Shown here piece after piece: positions 1 to 9,723 of a DNA stretch of 64,000 nucleotides (the stretch's first letter is position 1; the number at the start of each line of letters is the position of its first letter). Source of the stretch: Marinobacterium lacunae (GTDB lineage Bacteria > Pseudomonadota > Gammaproteobacteria > Pseudomonadales > Balneatricaceae); the NCBI RefSeq assembly GCF_000705555.1, contig NZ_JMQN01000057.1, positions 62,001 through 126,000 on the forward strand, written 5' to 3'. Under the pieces are notes generated by a model. The model made no database searches. It was given only the letters and a program-made list of their open reading frames with translations, and was not told where the DNA came from. The translations under genes were made by a program, and so were the position numbers.

Positions 1-26
1 GGGCTGCGATTTAGCTCGCGCATCGC

Positions 27-32
27 TAGAAT
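27..32 (+). promoter_or_regulatory. possible -10 element of the mfd promoter
   Basis: A TAGAAT hexamer lies 41 bases upstream of the chosen mfd start. The best -35 at 17 bases spacing (positions 4-9, CTGCGA) is poor, so this is a tentative call based on the -10 alone. Confidence 0.3.
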
Positions 33-60
33 AGTGCGCTCATCAAAGGGTCGTTCATTA

Positions 61-66
61 AAGGAG
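61..66 (+). promoter_or_regulatory. ribosome binding site that fixes the mfd start
   Basis: AAGGAG stands 6 bases before a GTG codon at 73. This is the only strong Shine-Dalgarno near the gene, so it favours GTG 73 over the upstream in-frame GTG at 34. Confidence 0.75.
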
Positions 67-72
67 TTAAGC

Positions 73-3000
73 GTGCCCAGCCGCATCCAGCCCCCACTTC
101 CCCATAGTCCCGGTGACCTCAAGCGCATCGGCAACGTGCTGGGCAGTGCAACGGGATTGCTCGTCCGCGCACTCAGCGAACAGCACAAGGGTCCCATTCT
201 GCTGGTCTGCCGTGACAGCGAAAGCGCCTCAAGAGCCCGCAGCGAGATCGGTTTCTTTTGCGATACCGGATACCCGGTACATCTGTTCCCCGACTGGGAA
301 ACCCTCCCTTACGATAATTTTTCACCGCATCAGGATATTGTATCAACCCGTATAGAAGCGCTTTATAAATTGCCGGAGATGTCGACCGGCGTGCTTGTTG
401 TGCCAGCCCCGACGCTGATGCAGCGCATCGCACCGCCAAGCTTCGTTAGCGGCAACTCGTTATGGCTCGAGCGCGGGCAACAAATTGATCCCGAGCAGAT
501 GCGTTCACGGCTCGTCGACGCTGGCTACACCCTTGTCGACACTGTTTACGAACATGGCGAATTTGCCATCCGCGGCGCACTGATCGACCTGTTTCCGATG
601 GGCAGCGACACACCCTATCGCATCGATCTGTTTGATGATGAGATCGACACACTGAGGACATTCGACCCCGAAAACCAGCGATCGATCGAGCAGATAGACC
701 GCATCCGGCTGCTGCCCGCCCGTGAGTACCCGTTTAATAAAGATGCGATAAACCACTTTAAGCAGCGCTGGCGTGAGCAGTTCGATGTTGATTACACCCG
801 CTGCCCGGTTTATCAGGATGTAGCATCAGGGCTTACACCCGCCGGTATCGAGTATTACCTGCCGCTGTTCTTTGATCACTGCGCCACATTGTTCGATTAT
901 TTGCCTAACAATACGCTTCTCGTCCAGGAAGCAGGCCTGAACCAGGCCGCTCAGCAATTCTGGCAAGAGGTTGAGACCCGTCACAACGACCGCGCCTGGG
1001 ATCTCCAGCGGCCCGTGATAAAACCCGAGCGGTTATTCTTGCCGCCGGAAGCGCTCAACACTGCTTTAAAAGCCTACCCGGCCATTCGCCTCACGCCGGA
1101 TGAAGAGGAGCGCCGTCCGGGTCGTGACAACCTGCCCTGCGAAACACCCCCAAACCTCACAGCTGGCCAGGGTGCCGACGACCCGCTTTCTTTGTTCAGA
1201 AAGCTGCATGAGGAATCCGGCCAACCCTTGCTGCTCTGCGCCGAATCGGCAGGTCGCCGCGAGGCACTGATCAGTCTGGCAAACCGCAGCGGACTCAAAC
1301 TGCGGGAGTACAGCGGGTGGAGTGATTTCCTCGCCTCCCCGACGCCTCTGGGCATTACGGTTTATCCGCTTGAACAGGGGCTTAATCTTCGAGATTCGCT
1401 GCAGGTCATTACCGAAACCCAGCTTTTCGGTCAGCAGGTCTTTCAACGACGTCGGCGCGAGCGGGAGAAAACCGACAGTGAACAATCTGTTCGCCACCTG
1501 TCCGAACTCAACATAGGCTCGCCGGTCGTTCACATTGACCACGGAGTCGGTCGCTACCTTGGCCTTCAAACCATCGAGACAGAGGGCGAGGTCAATGAGT
1601 TTCTGACTCTCGAATACGCGAATAACGCCAAACTGTATGTGCCTGTCTCTTCGCTGCACCTGATCAGCCGTTACTCCGGTGCGTCGGACGAGGCCGCGCC
1701 TCTGCATCGTCTGGGCACAGAACAATGGAGCAAGGCCCGCCGCAAAGCCGCCGAAAAGGTGCGCGACAGCGCTGCAGAACTGCTCGACATTTACGCCAGA
1801 CGCGCCGCGCGCGAAGGTCGAAGCTTCGACTGCCCCGAAGAGTCCTACCGCCAGTTTTCCAGCGGTTTCCCGTTTGAAGAGACCCTTGATCAGGCCAACG
1901 CCATCGATGCCGTCGTACAGGATATGCGAGCCCCACGCCCCATGGACCGCCTGGTGTGCGGGGATGTTGGCTTCGGTAAAACTGAAGTAGCCATGCGCGC
2001 GGCTTTCGTTGCCGTGCAGGCTGGACAGCAGGTTGCGGTTCTCGTACCCACCACCCTGCTCGCCCAACAGCATTTCGACAATTTTCGGGACCGTTTCGCC
2101 GACTGGCCTGTCAACATCGAACTGATCTCGCGGTTTAGAAGTGCCAAACAGCAACAGGCGATCGCACAGGACGTCAACGCCGGCAAAGTCGATATATTGA
2201 TTGGGACGCACAAGCTGCTTCAGGGCGATCTACAGTTCAAATCACTTGGGCTGGTGATCATCGACGAGGAGCATCGATTCGGCGTTCAGCAGAAGGAGCG
2301 GCTGAAATCGCTTCGCGCAGAAGTGGACATTCTGACACTGACGGCAACACCGATCCCACGTACGCTCAATATGGCCATGTCAGGCATTCGAGATCTTTCG
2401 ATTATCGCCACTCCGCCTGCGCGCCGACTTTCGGTCAAGACATTTGTACGCGAGTCGGACAAACCCCTGCTCAAAGAAGCCATTCTGCGTGAGCTTCTGC
2501 GCGGCGGTCAGGTTTACTACCTCCATAACGAAGTCAAAAGTATCGAGCAATCGGCTCGTGCTGTGTCGGAATTAGTGCCCGAAGCCCGCGTTGCCGTCGG
2601 TCACGGCCAAATGCGTGAACGCGAGCTTGAACAGGTAATGACCGACTTCTACCACAAACGGTTTAATGTACTGGTCTGCACAACGATTATCGAAACTGGC
2701 ATTGACGTCCCAAATGCCAATACCATCATCATCGAGCGTGCCGACAAGTTTGGGCTTGCCCAACTGCACCAACTGCGCGGCCGTGTCGGGCGATCGCACC
2801 ACCAGGCGTATGCCTACCTGCTTACCCCGCCACCGAAATCGATGACACCGGACGCCGTAAAACGACTTGAAGCGATCAGCCAGTCGAGCACGCTCGGGGC
2901 CGGATTCACACTGGCCACCCACGACCTGGAGATTCGCGGCGCCGGTGAACTGCTTGGCGAAGAGCAAAGCGGACAGATACAAAGCATCGGCTTTAGCTTG

Positions 3001-3528
3001 TACATGGAGATGCTTGATCAGGCGATCAAGGCCATTCAGGACGGCAAGACGCCGGATCTCGACAAGCCGATGCATCACGGTAGCGAAATCAATCTGCGTA
3101 TACCGGCACTGATACCCGATGATTATCTGCCTGACGTACACAACCGACTGATCATGTATAAGCGGATATCAAATGCTGAATCCGCCAAGGCGCTTGATGA
3201 GCTTCAAGTCGAAATGATCGATCGCTTCGGACTCCTGCCGCCTCAGACACGTAACCTGTTCCGCCTCACGGCAATCAAATTGCGGGCCGATAGACTGGGT
3301 ATTGAAAAACTGGAGGCTAACGACCGCGGCGGACGACTCGAATTCAGCAGCGACACAAATGTCGAACCGCTCACACTGGTCACACTGGTACAACAGCAAC
3401 CCAACCGTTATAAACTGGATGGCGCCAGCGCGTTGCGCTTTACATTGCCCATGTCGAAACCGGAAGATCGCTTCCACTGTATTGAAGGGCTGCTCAGCCA
3501 GCTGACACCCAATGAGGGAGACAAATGA
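73..3528 (+). CDS. mfd: transcription-repair coupling factor Mfd
   Basis: Mfd is the ATP-driven translocase that pushes stalled RNA polymerase off DNA lesions and recruits UvrA for nucleotide excision repair. The protein is 1151 residues from GTG 73, close to the 1148 of E. coli. The N-terminal UvrB-like region is followed by the CarD-like RNA-polymerase-interacting domain (start marked by VVHIDHGVGRYLGL). Walker A GDVGFGKT is at residues 630-637, the DEEH box at 731-734, and helicase motifs GTHKLLQGD, TATPIPRTL and QLRGRVGRSHH follow. The C-terminal regulatory (D7) domain is present. An in-frame upstream GTG at 34 would add 13 residues but lacks a ribosome binding site. The stop overlaps the csiV start (ATGA), so the two genes are translationally coupled. 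Confidence 0.98.
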   Translation: MPSRIQPPLPHSPGDLKRIGNVLGSATGLLVRALSEQHKGPILLVCRDSESASRARSEIGFFCDTGYPVHLFPDWETLPYDNFSPHQDIVSTRIEALYKLPEMSTGVLVVPAPTLMQRIAPPSFVSGNSLWLERGQQIDPEQMRSRLVDAGYTLVDTVYEHGEFAIRGALIDLFPMGSDTPYRIDLFDDEIDTLRTFDPENQRSIEQIDRIRLLPAREYPFNKDAINHFKQRWREQFDVDYTRCPVYQDVASGLTPAGIEYYLPLFFDHCATLFDYLPNNTLLVQEAGLNQAAQQFWQEVETRHNDRAWDLQRPVIKPERLFLPPEALNTALKAYPAIRLTPDEEERRPGRDNLPCETPPNLTAGQGADDPLSLFRKLHEESGQPLLLCAESAGRREALISLANRSGLKLREYSGWSDFLASPTPLGITVYPLEQGLNLRDSLQVITETQLFGQQVFQRRRREREKTDSEQSVRHLSELNIGSPVVHIDHGVGRYLGLQTIETEGEVNEFLTLEYANNAKLYVPVSSLHLISRYSGASDEAAPLHRLGTEQWSKARRKAAEKVRDSAAELLDIYARRAAREGRSFDCPEESYRQFSSGFPFEETLDQANAIDAVVQDMRAPRPMDRLVCGDVGFGKTEVAMRAAFVAVQAGQQVAVLVPTTLLAQQHFDNFRDRFADWPVNIELISRFRSAKQQQAIAQDVNAGKVDILIGTHKLLQGDLQFKSLGLVIIDEEHRFGVQQKERLKSLRAEVDILTLTATPIPRTLNMAMSGIRDLSIIATPPARRLSVKTFVRESDKPLLKEAILRELLRGGQVYYLHNEVKSIEQSARAVSELVPEARVAVGHGQMRERELEQVMTDFYHKRFNVLVCTTIIETGIDVPNANTIIIERADKFGLAQLHQLRGRVGRSHHQAYAYLLTPPPKSMTPDAVKRLEAISQSSTLGAGFTLATHDLEIRGAGELLGEEQSGQIQSIGFSLYMEMLDQAIKAIQDGKTPDLDKPMHHGSEINLRIPALIPDDYLPDVHNRLIMYKRISNAESAKALDELQVEMIDRFGLLPPQTRNLFRLTAIKLRADRLGIEKLEANDRGGRLEFSSDTNVEPLTLVTLVQQQPNRYKLDGASALRFTLPMSKPEDRFHCIEGLLSQLTPNEGDK

Positions 3529-4097
3529 TTACACGATTCAACGCCCTGCTTGCTGCTTTGCTGATGGCCTGCGCATTTTCTGCCCAGGCTGCACAGGGCG
3601 ATTACACAGTCGAAGTGTTGATTTTTTCGCAGAGTGGTTATGGCGATGGTGCCGCCCCGTATGAGCTGATGGACGCCAACTCCCCCCCTCCTGCCATCGC
3701 GGAATCGAGCCAGCCGAGCCCCTACAACGGACTGCCGTTCAGCCAGCTTGAATCACTGCCGCGTGATCGATTTCAACTAGGGGACGACGCCGCTCGCCTG
3801 CGCCGCGAGGGTTACCAGATTCTCTGGCACGGCGGCTGGTATCAGAACGTCAGCACCGGCCGCAATCCGTATGTTCGAATTCAATCAGGGGATGGTCGAG
3901 TCGATGGCGTTATTAAGGTTGACCGCGGACGCTACCTGCATTTCAAGCCTGACCTACTGCTGAGCCGCTCCGCCGCGGCCGAAACTGCGTCACCGCGCTA
4001 TCGCTTCAAACAGTCTCGGCGCATGCGCTCCGAGCAACTGCATTACCTCGACCACCCGCACTTCGGCATGCTGGTGATCATCAATCCACTACGCTAA
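3525..4097 (+). CDS. csiV: CsiV family peptidoglycan-associated periplasmic protein
   Basis: The 190-residue product begins with a clear signal peptide (hydrophobic stretch LLAALLMACAF, cleavage likely after AQA, residue ~22). The mature start YTVEVLIFSQ, the WHGGWYQ motif and the C-terminal LHYLDHPHFGMLVIINPL are what I recognise as the CsiV family. CsiV binds peptidoglycan and, in Acinetobacter and relatives, is needed for lipoprotein LpoA to activate PBP1a. The protein is shorter than many homologues because the central region is reduced. It starts inside the mfd stop codon, as in Pseudomonas, where a csiV-like gene follows mfd. The family call comes from motifs remembered, not a search. 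Confidence 0.75.
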   Translation: MITRFNALLAALLMACAFSAQAAQGDYTVEVLIFSQSGYGDGAAPYELMDANSPPPAIAESSQPSPYNGLPFSQLESLPRDRFQLGDDAARLRREGYQILWHGGWYQNVSTGRNPYVRIQSGDGRVDGVIKVDRGRYLHFKPDLLLSRSAAAETASPRYRFKQSRRMRSEQLHYLDHPHFGMLVIINPLR

Positions 4098-4107
4098 CGA
4101 TTCATTC

Positions 4108-4141
4108 ACCAGCTCAAACCACTAGAGTGATTTGAGCTGGT
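4108..4141. terminator. long hairpin between convergent csiV and cydC
   Basis: Arms ACCAGCTCAAA (4108-4118) and TTTGAGCTGGT (4131-4141) are perfectly complementary over 11 bp, and the loop can pair further (CACT/AGTG). The hairpin covers the last codons and stop of cydC. Neither side has a U-run, so it is not a canonical intrinsic terminator; it may protect 3' ends or slow both converging polymerases. Confidence 0.5.
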
Positions 4142-5831
4142 TGATCCGACTTTCGACATCCGCCAGAAGCACTGGAACGCTACCCTGCTCCAGCACCCGC
4201 CCCTGATCCATCAAAATTACCTTGTCGAAGCGATTGAGTGCCGAGGTATGGTGCGTTATAAACAGCACCGTCTGCCCGTCTCGATAGTTCAAGACCAGAT
4301 CCAGAACAGCCTCTGCACTGTCCCGATCCAACCCTTCGGTCGGCTCGTCCAGCAACAGTATAGGCGCCTCTCTCAACAGGGCTCTTGCCAACGCCAGTCG
4401 CTTGCGCTGGCCACCCGATAAACGCGAGCCCGCCTCACCAACCTGATAATCAAGCCCTTTGCCGTCCAGCGCCTGAGCCAGACCCAGACGTTCAAGCAAA
4501 TCCATCATCTGCTGATCAGGCGCTTGGTCATTTCCCACCTTCAGATTGTCACGAACAGTGCCGGCGAAGAGCTGGACCGGCTGTCCCATTACGCTCACCT
4601 GGCGACGCAAAGTCTCTTCGGTATAGCGCTCGATCGCTTCCCCCCCCAATTGGATGACGCCAGAATCAGGATCCCAGAAGCGCACAAGGAGATTGATCAA
4701 AGAACTCTTACCGCTGCCGGAGTGCCCCATGATCATGACCTTTTCACCAGCCTCAACATTGAAGCTCACACCATCGAGCGCCACGCCATGACCATATCCG
4801 AACACTACATCAGCAAACTGTATAGCTCCGGGGCTCGATGGCGCAGGCCCGCTCGCTGGAAAGAGGTTTTCCGGCTTACTCTGCGCAACAACAGCCAACC
4901 GCGCGGCCGATTCCCGTGTTTTCCCCAAGTATTGATAAGCTAGCGGCAAAGGCGACACCGCCTCGAATGCGGCCAAAACACAAAACAGCAGCATCGCAAG
5001 CTCAATGGCCTCCAGCGCGCCCTCATGAACAAGCGACACACCTACAACCAGAACGGCAATCAGCGTTCCACCGGCGATCAGCAGAATGAGTGCGTTTACC
5101 AGCGCCGTGATTCTACCCATTCTGACCTGAGTACCCAGGTAGCTCTGCTGGCTTTCCTCGACACTCGCCTGGGCCCGCGCCATCCCACCATAGATGCGAA
5201 GATCAGCCATACCCTGTATCAGCGTGATAAGACGCAGCCGCAACTGTGACTGATAGCGGGACTGCTGGGCACCGGGCACAGCACCCAGCGCGTAGCCGAC
5301 CACCGGCACCAGCAAACCGGCCAACACAAAGCCTGCCAGTGCGATCAGTGCCAGCGCACCGCTATAGATCGAGACAAAACCACAGACAAACGCTACGACC
5401 ACAATCGCGATCAGGCTGGGAGAGAGTATCCGCAGATAAAGGTTGTCCATGGCGCCGATATCGGCAATCAGCCGACTGAGTAGCTCGGCGGAACCTATAG
5501 CATTAAGACGTGCAGGTCGAAGCGGCTCCATGCAGCGGTAAAACCAGGTGCGTAATCGCGCAATAAGGCGGAATGTCGCCTCATGCGAGGCCAGACGCTC
5601 ACCATAACGGCCGGCCGTGCGCAAAATAGCAAATCCCCTGACGCCCGCCCCCGGGGTGAAATAGTTGAACCCCGCCGCCACACCGGCAAGCGAAGTCGCC
5701 GTTATAAACCACCCCGACAGCGTTAACAGTCCAATGCTGGCGACCAATGTAAGCAAGCCCAGCGCCGAGCCGAGTACAACCCACCCGATATGGGCACGCA
5801 TTTGACGGATGTATGGCCAGAGTAACTTCAT
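4122..5831 (-). CDS. cydC: thiol reductant ABC exporter subunit CydC
   Basis: CydC is one half of the heterodimeric CydDC exporter, which sends glutathione and cysteine to the periplasm and is required to assemble cytochrome bd oxidase. The 569-residue product has an N-terminal six-helix type 1 exporter domain (residues 1 to about 310) and a nucleotide-binding domain with Walker A GHSGSGKS (369-376), signature LSGGQRKRL, Walker B ILLLDEPTEGLD and a switch histidine (ITHHTS). I chose the ATG at 5831 (MKLLWPYIRQM) because it forms an ATGA overlap with the cydD stop. An in-frame start 11 codons upstream lies inside cydD. It is the last gene of the long minus-strand run. Confidence 0.95.
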   Translation of the reverse strand: MKLLWPYIRQMRAHIGWVVLGSALGLLTLVASIGLLTLSGWFITATSLAGVAAGFNYFTPGAGVRGFAILRTAGRYGERLASHEATFRLIARLRTWFYRCMEPLRPARLNAIGSAELLSRLIADIGAMDNLYLRILSPSLIAIVVVAFVCGFVSIYSGALALIALAGFVLAGLLVPVVGYALGAVPGAQQSRYQSQLRLRLITLIQGMADLRIYGGMARAQASVEESQQSYLGTQVRMGRITALVNALILLIAGGTLIAVLVVGVSLVHEGALEAIELAMLLFCVLAAFEAVSPLPLAYQYLGKTRESAARLAVVAQSKPENLFPASGPAPSSPGAIQFADVVFGYGHGVALDGVSFNVEAGEKVMIMGHSGSGKSSLINLLVRFWDPDSGVIQLGGEAIERYTEETLRRQVSVMGQPVQLFAGTVRDNLKVGNDQAPDQQMMDLLERLGLAQALDGKGLDYQVGEAGSRLSGGQRKRLALARALLREAPILLLDEPTEGLDRDSAEAVLDLVLNYRDGQTVLFITHHTSALNRFDKVILMDQGRVLEQGSVPVLLADVESRINQLKSL

Positions 5832-7546
5832 TGCACGCCCCCCTTCCGGTACGGAACCAGGCACCCATCGACCAGCTCAAGAACACGATCCGCATTCAAC
5901 TGAGCCGCTTCCCGGTGAGTCAGAATCAATACCGTACGTCCCTGACAGAGGCGATTGAGCGCCTCCAGCACCAAGGCTTCGCTCTGCACATCGAGATTGG
6001 CCGTGGGCTCATCCAGCAACAGCACCGGCGCATCCTTCAGAAATGCTCTGGCCAGTGCTATTCGCTGTATCTGCCCTCCCGACAGCCCCAGACCCGCCTC
6101 TCCGATCTCAGAGTCGAGCCCGCCGGGCAAACGCTCGAGAAACTCAGTGACATGGGCATCAGTACAGGCCTGCAGCAACTCCTCCTCGGTGGCAGATGCT
6201 CTTGCCAGCCGGAGATTATCCCTCAACGTTCCGGCAAAAAGCGTCGTCTGCTGGCTGACCCATGCGATCGAATGCAGCCATCCATCACGGTCAAGCCTAT
6301 CAAGAGACTCCCCATTGACGGACAAAACGCCTCCACTGACCGGATAAAATCCCAACAGAAGATTCATCAGTGAGGATTTTCCGGCGCCACTTGGACCACG
6401 AACTGCTATGCGTTCTCCAGCGGCCAGCGTCAGGTTCACGCCCTTCAGCACCGGCTGTTCGCGGCCGGGGTAGATCAACTCAACATCACGAAACGTAATC
6501 GTCACCGGAGCACCGCCCAGCGCAACGTTTCCCGTTTCTTCTTGCTGCTCCACTTCATCCAGAAGTGTTTTCAAACGCTCGCTCGCCGCCATCGCTTCCT
6601 GCTTGGCGTGATAGTGTGTCCCGAGCTCTCGTAACGGCAGGTAAAATTCAGGCGCAAGCACGAGGATAAACAACGCCTGATAAAGCGTGACCGGATCACT
6701 CCAGGTTCCGAAGTTCAATTCGCCGAGAAAACTGAAGCCTAAATATACCGCGGTGAGCGCGATAGAGACTGAGGCAAAGAACTCAAGCACCGCCGAAGAC
6801 AGGAATGCAAGCCTTAACACCTCCATGGTGCGCACACGAAACGCGTCAGACACCTCACTGAGCACCTGCGCTTCACCCTGACTGCGCTGAAACAGCTTCA
6901 GCGTAGCAAGGCCCTGTACCAAATCGAGGAAATAGGCCGACAGGTTTGCCAGGGCCTGGAAGTTTCGCCTGTTGGCAGCCGCCGCTTTCATCCCGACCAA
7001 GGCCATAAAGAGCGGCACGAGCGGTGCCGTGACAATGAAAATCAGCGCAACAGCCCAGTTCAACGGAAGAATGAACAACAGAATAACCAGCGGCAGCCCC
7101 AGGGATAGCGATACCTGGGGCAGATAGCGCGCAAAGTAGCCATCCAGCGCCTCTACCTGCTCAAGAAGCAACGCACTTAACTCGCCGGTCAGGTGCCGCT
7201 GACAATACCCGGGGCCGAGCCGGTCAAGCTTGGCCAGCAACTCGGCGCGCAAACGCTGCCGTATGCCGATAGACGCCCTTTGACCACTCACCTCGCGCAC
7301 AAATGCCAATACTGCCCGCAATACAACCGCAAGCAGAAGCAACCCCAGGGCTGAGGCGTACGCACCCAGCTCCGCCTCCCCACTGACGACGCCTGCCAAA
7401 ATGGTCGCCAGTTGGTCAGCCTGCAACACCATGGCGACACCGCCAGCCAAGCCCGACATGATTGCCAGCATCAACCAACGCCGCTCGACACCCACACGCG
7501 ACTTTAACCAGCGAGCACGATTTCGACTCTCAGTACGTGAACTCAC
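5828..7546 (-). CDS. cydD: thiol reductant ABC exporter subunit CydD
   Basis: This is the 572-residue partner of CydC in the glutathione/cysteine exporter of the inner membrane. It has an N-terminal exporter transmembrane domain (about 20-330) and an ATPase domain with Walker A GPSGAGKS (around residue 385), signature LSGGQIQR and Walker B VLLLDEPTANLD. The stop overlaps the cydC start by four bases. The start lies 19 bases after the MscS-type gene. No cydAB oxidase genes are in the window, so its client enzyme must be encoded elsewhere. Confidence 0.95.
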   Translation of the reverse strand: MSSRTESRNRARWLKSRVGVERRWLMLAIMSGLAGGVAMVLQADQLATILAGVVSGEAELGAYASALGLLLLAVVLRAVLAFVREVSGQRASIGIRQRLRAELLAKLDRLGPGYCQRHLTGELSALLLEQVEALDGYFARYLPQVSLSLGLPLVILLFILPLNWAVALIFIVTAPLVPLFMALVGMKAAAANRRNFQALANLSAYFLDLVQGLATLKLFQRSQGEAQVLSEVSDAFRVRTMEVLRLAFLSSAVLEFFASVSIALTAVYLGFSFLGELNFGTWSDPVTLYQALFILVLAPEFYLPLRELGTHYHAKQEAMAASERLKTLLDEVEQQEETGNVALGGAPVTITFRDVELIYPGREQPVLKGVNLTLAAGERIAVRGPSGAGKSSLMNLLLGFYPVSGGVLSVNGESLDRLDRDGWLHSIAWVSQQTTLFAGTLRDNLRLARASATEEELLQACTDAHVTEFLERLPGGLDSEIGEAGLGLSGGQIQRIALARAFLKDAPVLLLDEPTANLDVQSEALVLEALNRLCQGRTVLILTHREAAQLNADRVLELVDGCLVPYRKGGVQ

Positions 7547-7565
7547 GCGTCACGCCCCCCTTCAA

Positions 7566-8702
7566 TCAAGCGCGGGTCTCAATTGCTTCGTCCTGAGGCA
7601 CATCCGCCATAGCTGGCACCTGCCCTTGCAGATGCACCGTCGTTGTCGGAAACGCGATCTCGGCGTCCAACTCATCAACGATGTCGATAATACGGAGCAT
7701 CACATCCTCGCGTATTGCGAGGTATTTCCCCCAGTTCGTTGTGTGAGTAAAGCAGTAGATCATGATGTCGAGTGATGAGGGACCAAAACGGTTCAACTGC
7801 ACAAACAGCGTATCCTGCTCATCAATCTCCTCGTGTGTGGTCAACATCTCGCGAATCCGATCCACCACCTGCTTTACGACACCCGCATCGTCGTAGCGCA
7901 CGCCGACGTATTCAAAAATACGGCGGTTGGTCATGCGCGACGGATTTTCGACCGATATGTTGGCAAAGGTAGCGTTCGGTATATACAGAGGCCGTTTGTC
8001 GAAGGTGCGAATGACCGTTAAACGCCATCCAATCTTCTCCACGACGCCTTCTATCTCCTTGTCGGGAGAACGAACCCAATCACCAACCTTGAACGGACGG
8101 TCGAGATAGATCATCAGGCCGCCGAAAAAGTTGGCCAGTAGATCCTTGGCAGCGAAACCAACAGCCAAACCACCAATGCCACCGAAGGCCAATATTCCGG
8201 AGATGCTGTAACCAAGATATTGCATCAGCACCAGCGCTGTGAGCACAACGATGATGAGACGCAAGAGCTTGCAGATCGCGTCCGCCGTGGTGCGATCGAT
8301 ACTGCTGTCGCGCTGGAGAATCGCCTCCTCGGCCCGCGCAATGAACCGGATCAGCGTCCAGCTCAGAAGCAAAATAAAGCCCACCTCGCGAACACGGTCA
8401 GGCAACTCGCTCGCGACCAGTTTAAGATGCGGAGCAGACAGTTGAAGCGAGAATGTCAGCGCCAGCATCAACACCAGCATTATCAGGGGCCTGCGCAAGG
8501 CATCGATCAGCAGGTCATCCCAAACAGGCGATGTCTTCGACAGGGATCGCACCAGATAGCACAGTAAGCGATCGACTATAAGCGCGAGGATAAGGGAGCC
8601 GAGTGTGACCAGCAGCACGGCGAACTGCCAGTGGTAGTCCTGCATCGCTGGAAAGTAGGCAATCAAAGGCTCCAGCCAGCCGAAAAGCACCTCTTCATTC
8701 AT
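7566..8702 (-). CDS. MscS-family mechanosensitive ion channel
   Basis: The 378-residue inner-membrane protein has four or more predicted membrane helices in its first 180 residues. They are followed by the MscS pore helix and beta domain, seen as GGLAVGFAAKDLLANFFGG then LDRPFKVGDWV. Channels of this family open under membrane tension to release solutes during hypo-osmotic shock. The N-terminal extension resembles the larger YbdG/YnaI-type members more than the three-helix MscS of E. coli. It sits 3 bases after nagZ and 19 bases before cydD, implying one transcript. The specific paralogue cannot be named from sequence alone. Confidence 0.88.
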   Translation of the reverse strand: MNEEVLFGWLEPLIAYFPAMQDYHWQFAVLLVTLGSLILALIVDRLLCYLVRSLSKTSPVWDDLLIDALRRPLIMLVLMLALTFSLQLSAPHLKLVASELPDRVREVGFILLLSWTLIRFIARAEEAILQRDSSIDRTTADAICKLLRLIIVVLTALVLMQYLGYSISGILAFGGIGGLAVGFAAKDLLANFFGGLMIYLDRPFKVGDWVRSPDKEIEGVVEKIGWRLTVIRTFDKRPLYIPNATFANISVENPSRMTNRRIFEYVGVRYDDAGVVKQVVDRIREMLTTHEEIDEQDTLFVQLNRFGPSSLDIMIYCFTHTTNWGKYLAIREDVMLRIIDIVDELDAEIAFPTTTVHLQGQVPAMADVPQDEAIETRA

Positions 8703-8705
8703 AAC

Positions 8706-9716
8706 TCAAGCCCCTTCCATCAGGCCTGCCGCTATAACGCGCGCCTTTTGCAGTCGTTCGGACGAAACGTCACGCCCTTCGCCCCCACGCATCCTCGCAA
8801 GGCGCGGTGATACTTCAACCTGATTACGACTCAGGTAGTCCAGCACCTCAAGCGCTCCTCCCCGGTTGTTGCATACCAGTATCATATCGCAGCCGGCATG
8901 CAGCGCTTTTTCCGCACGAGCCGGAAAGCCGCCAGCCACGCTGGCGCCTTCCATTGTCAAATCATCGCTGAAGATAACGCCCTCGAATCCCAGACGTCCT
9001 CGCAGCTGATCACGCAGCCAATACTCGGAAAAGCCGGCAGGCTCCTCACTCATGTGCGAATAGATGACATGTGCAGGCATAATGGCATCAAGCCCCGCAT
9101 CGATAAGATGAGCGAAAGGCCGGATATCCTGCGCTTCGAGCTGATCCAGTGAGCGCTCGTCCACCGGAATATCGAGATGGGAATCAGCCCTTACCCAACC
9201 GTGTCCGGGGAAGTGTTTGCCGGTAGCCGCCATACCCGCCTCATGCATACCCTGCATAAAACCGGTTGCCAGTGCCGCTACGCCTGCCGCTGTATTGGAA
9301 AAGGCCCGATCACCGATTACACCACTGCGAGCCCAGTCGATATCAAGAACCGGCGCGAAACTGAAATCGATCCCGAAAGCCCGCAACTCGGTTGCCATGA
9401 GCCAGCCGAGCTCTACCGACTCCGCGACCGCCCGTTTCTGATCCTGCTGCCAAAGGTGCCCAAGAGCTGCCATCGGCGGCAGGCGGGTCGCCCCCTCTCT
9501 GATTCGCTGCACGCGCCCACCTTCCTGATCGATGGCCACCAAAATATCAGGCCTGACCTCGCGCACCTGGCGCATCAACTCTGTGAGCTGGACTGGAGAA
9601 GCATAGTTGCGTGCAAAGAGTATGAGACCACCCACTTCGGGTTGCGACAAAAGCTGTTGCTCGTCGGTCGTCAATTCAAGACCGTCCAGGTCCAACATCA
9701 GGGATCCGGTTGTCAT
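8706..9716 (-). CDS. nagZ: beta-N-acetylhexosaminidase NagZ
   Basis: NagZ is a cytoplasmic glycoside hydrolase of family 3. It removes N-acetylglucosamine from 1,6-anhydro-muropeptides during cell-wall recycling, and in many species its products tune AmpR-controlled beta-lactamase. The product has 336 residues. The family motifs DQEGGRVQR, the catalytic loop KHFPGHG with its His, and the nucleophile region IFSDDLTMEGA are all present. The ATG at 9716 is preferred because AGGGAG precedes it by about 3 bases and MLDLDGLELT matches the usual N-terminus; a longer in-frame start at 9758 lies inside the upstream gene. It is 7 bases from the YkuD gene and 3 from the channel gene. Confidence 0.95.
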   Translation of the reverse strand: MTTGSLMLDLDGLELTTDEQQLLSQPEVGGLILFARNYASPVQLTELMRQVREVRPDILVAIDQEGGRVQRIREGATRLPPMAALGHLWQQDQKRAVAESVELGWLMATELRAFGIDFSFAPVLDIDWARSGVIGDRAFSNTAAGVAALATGFMQGMHEAGMAATGKHFPGHGWVRADSHLDIPVDERSLDQLEAQDIRPFAHLIDAGLDAIMPAHVIYSHMSEEPAGFSEYWLRDQLRGRLGFEGVIFSDDLTMEGASVAGGFPARAEKALHAGCDMILVCNNRGGALEVLDYLSRNQVEVSPRLARMRGGEGRDVSSERLQKARVIAAGLMEGA

Positions 9717-9723
9717 AACTCCC

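Noticed and set aside
1066-2211. 381-codon open frame antisense to mfd
   Set aside because: It lies wholly inside mfd on the other strand, has no ribosome binding site or recognisable domain, and its composition is what codon bias of mfd produces in that frame.
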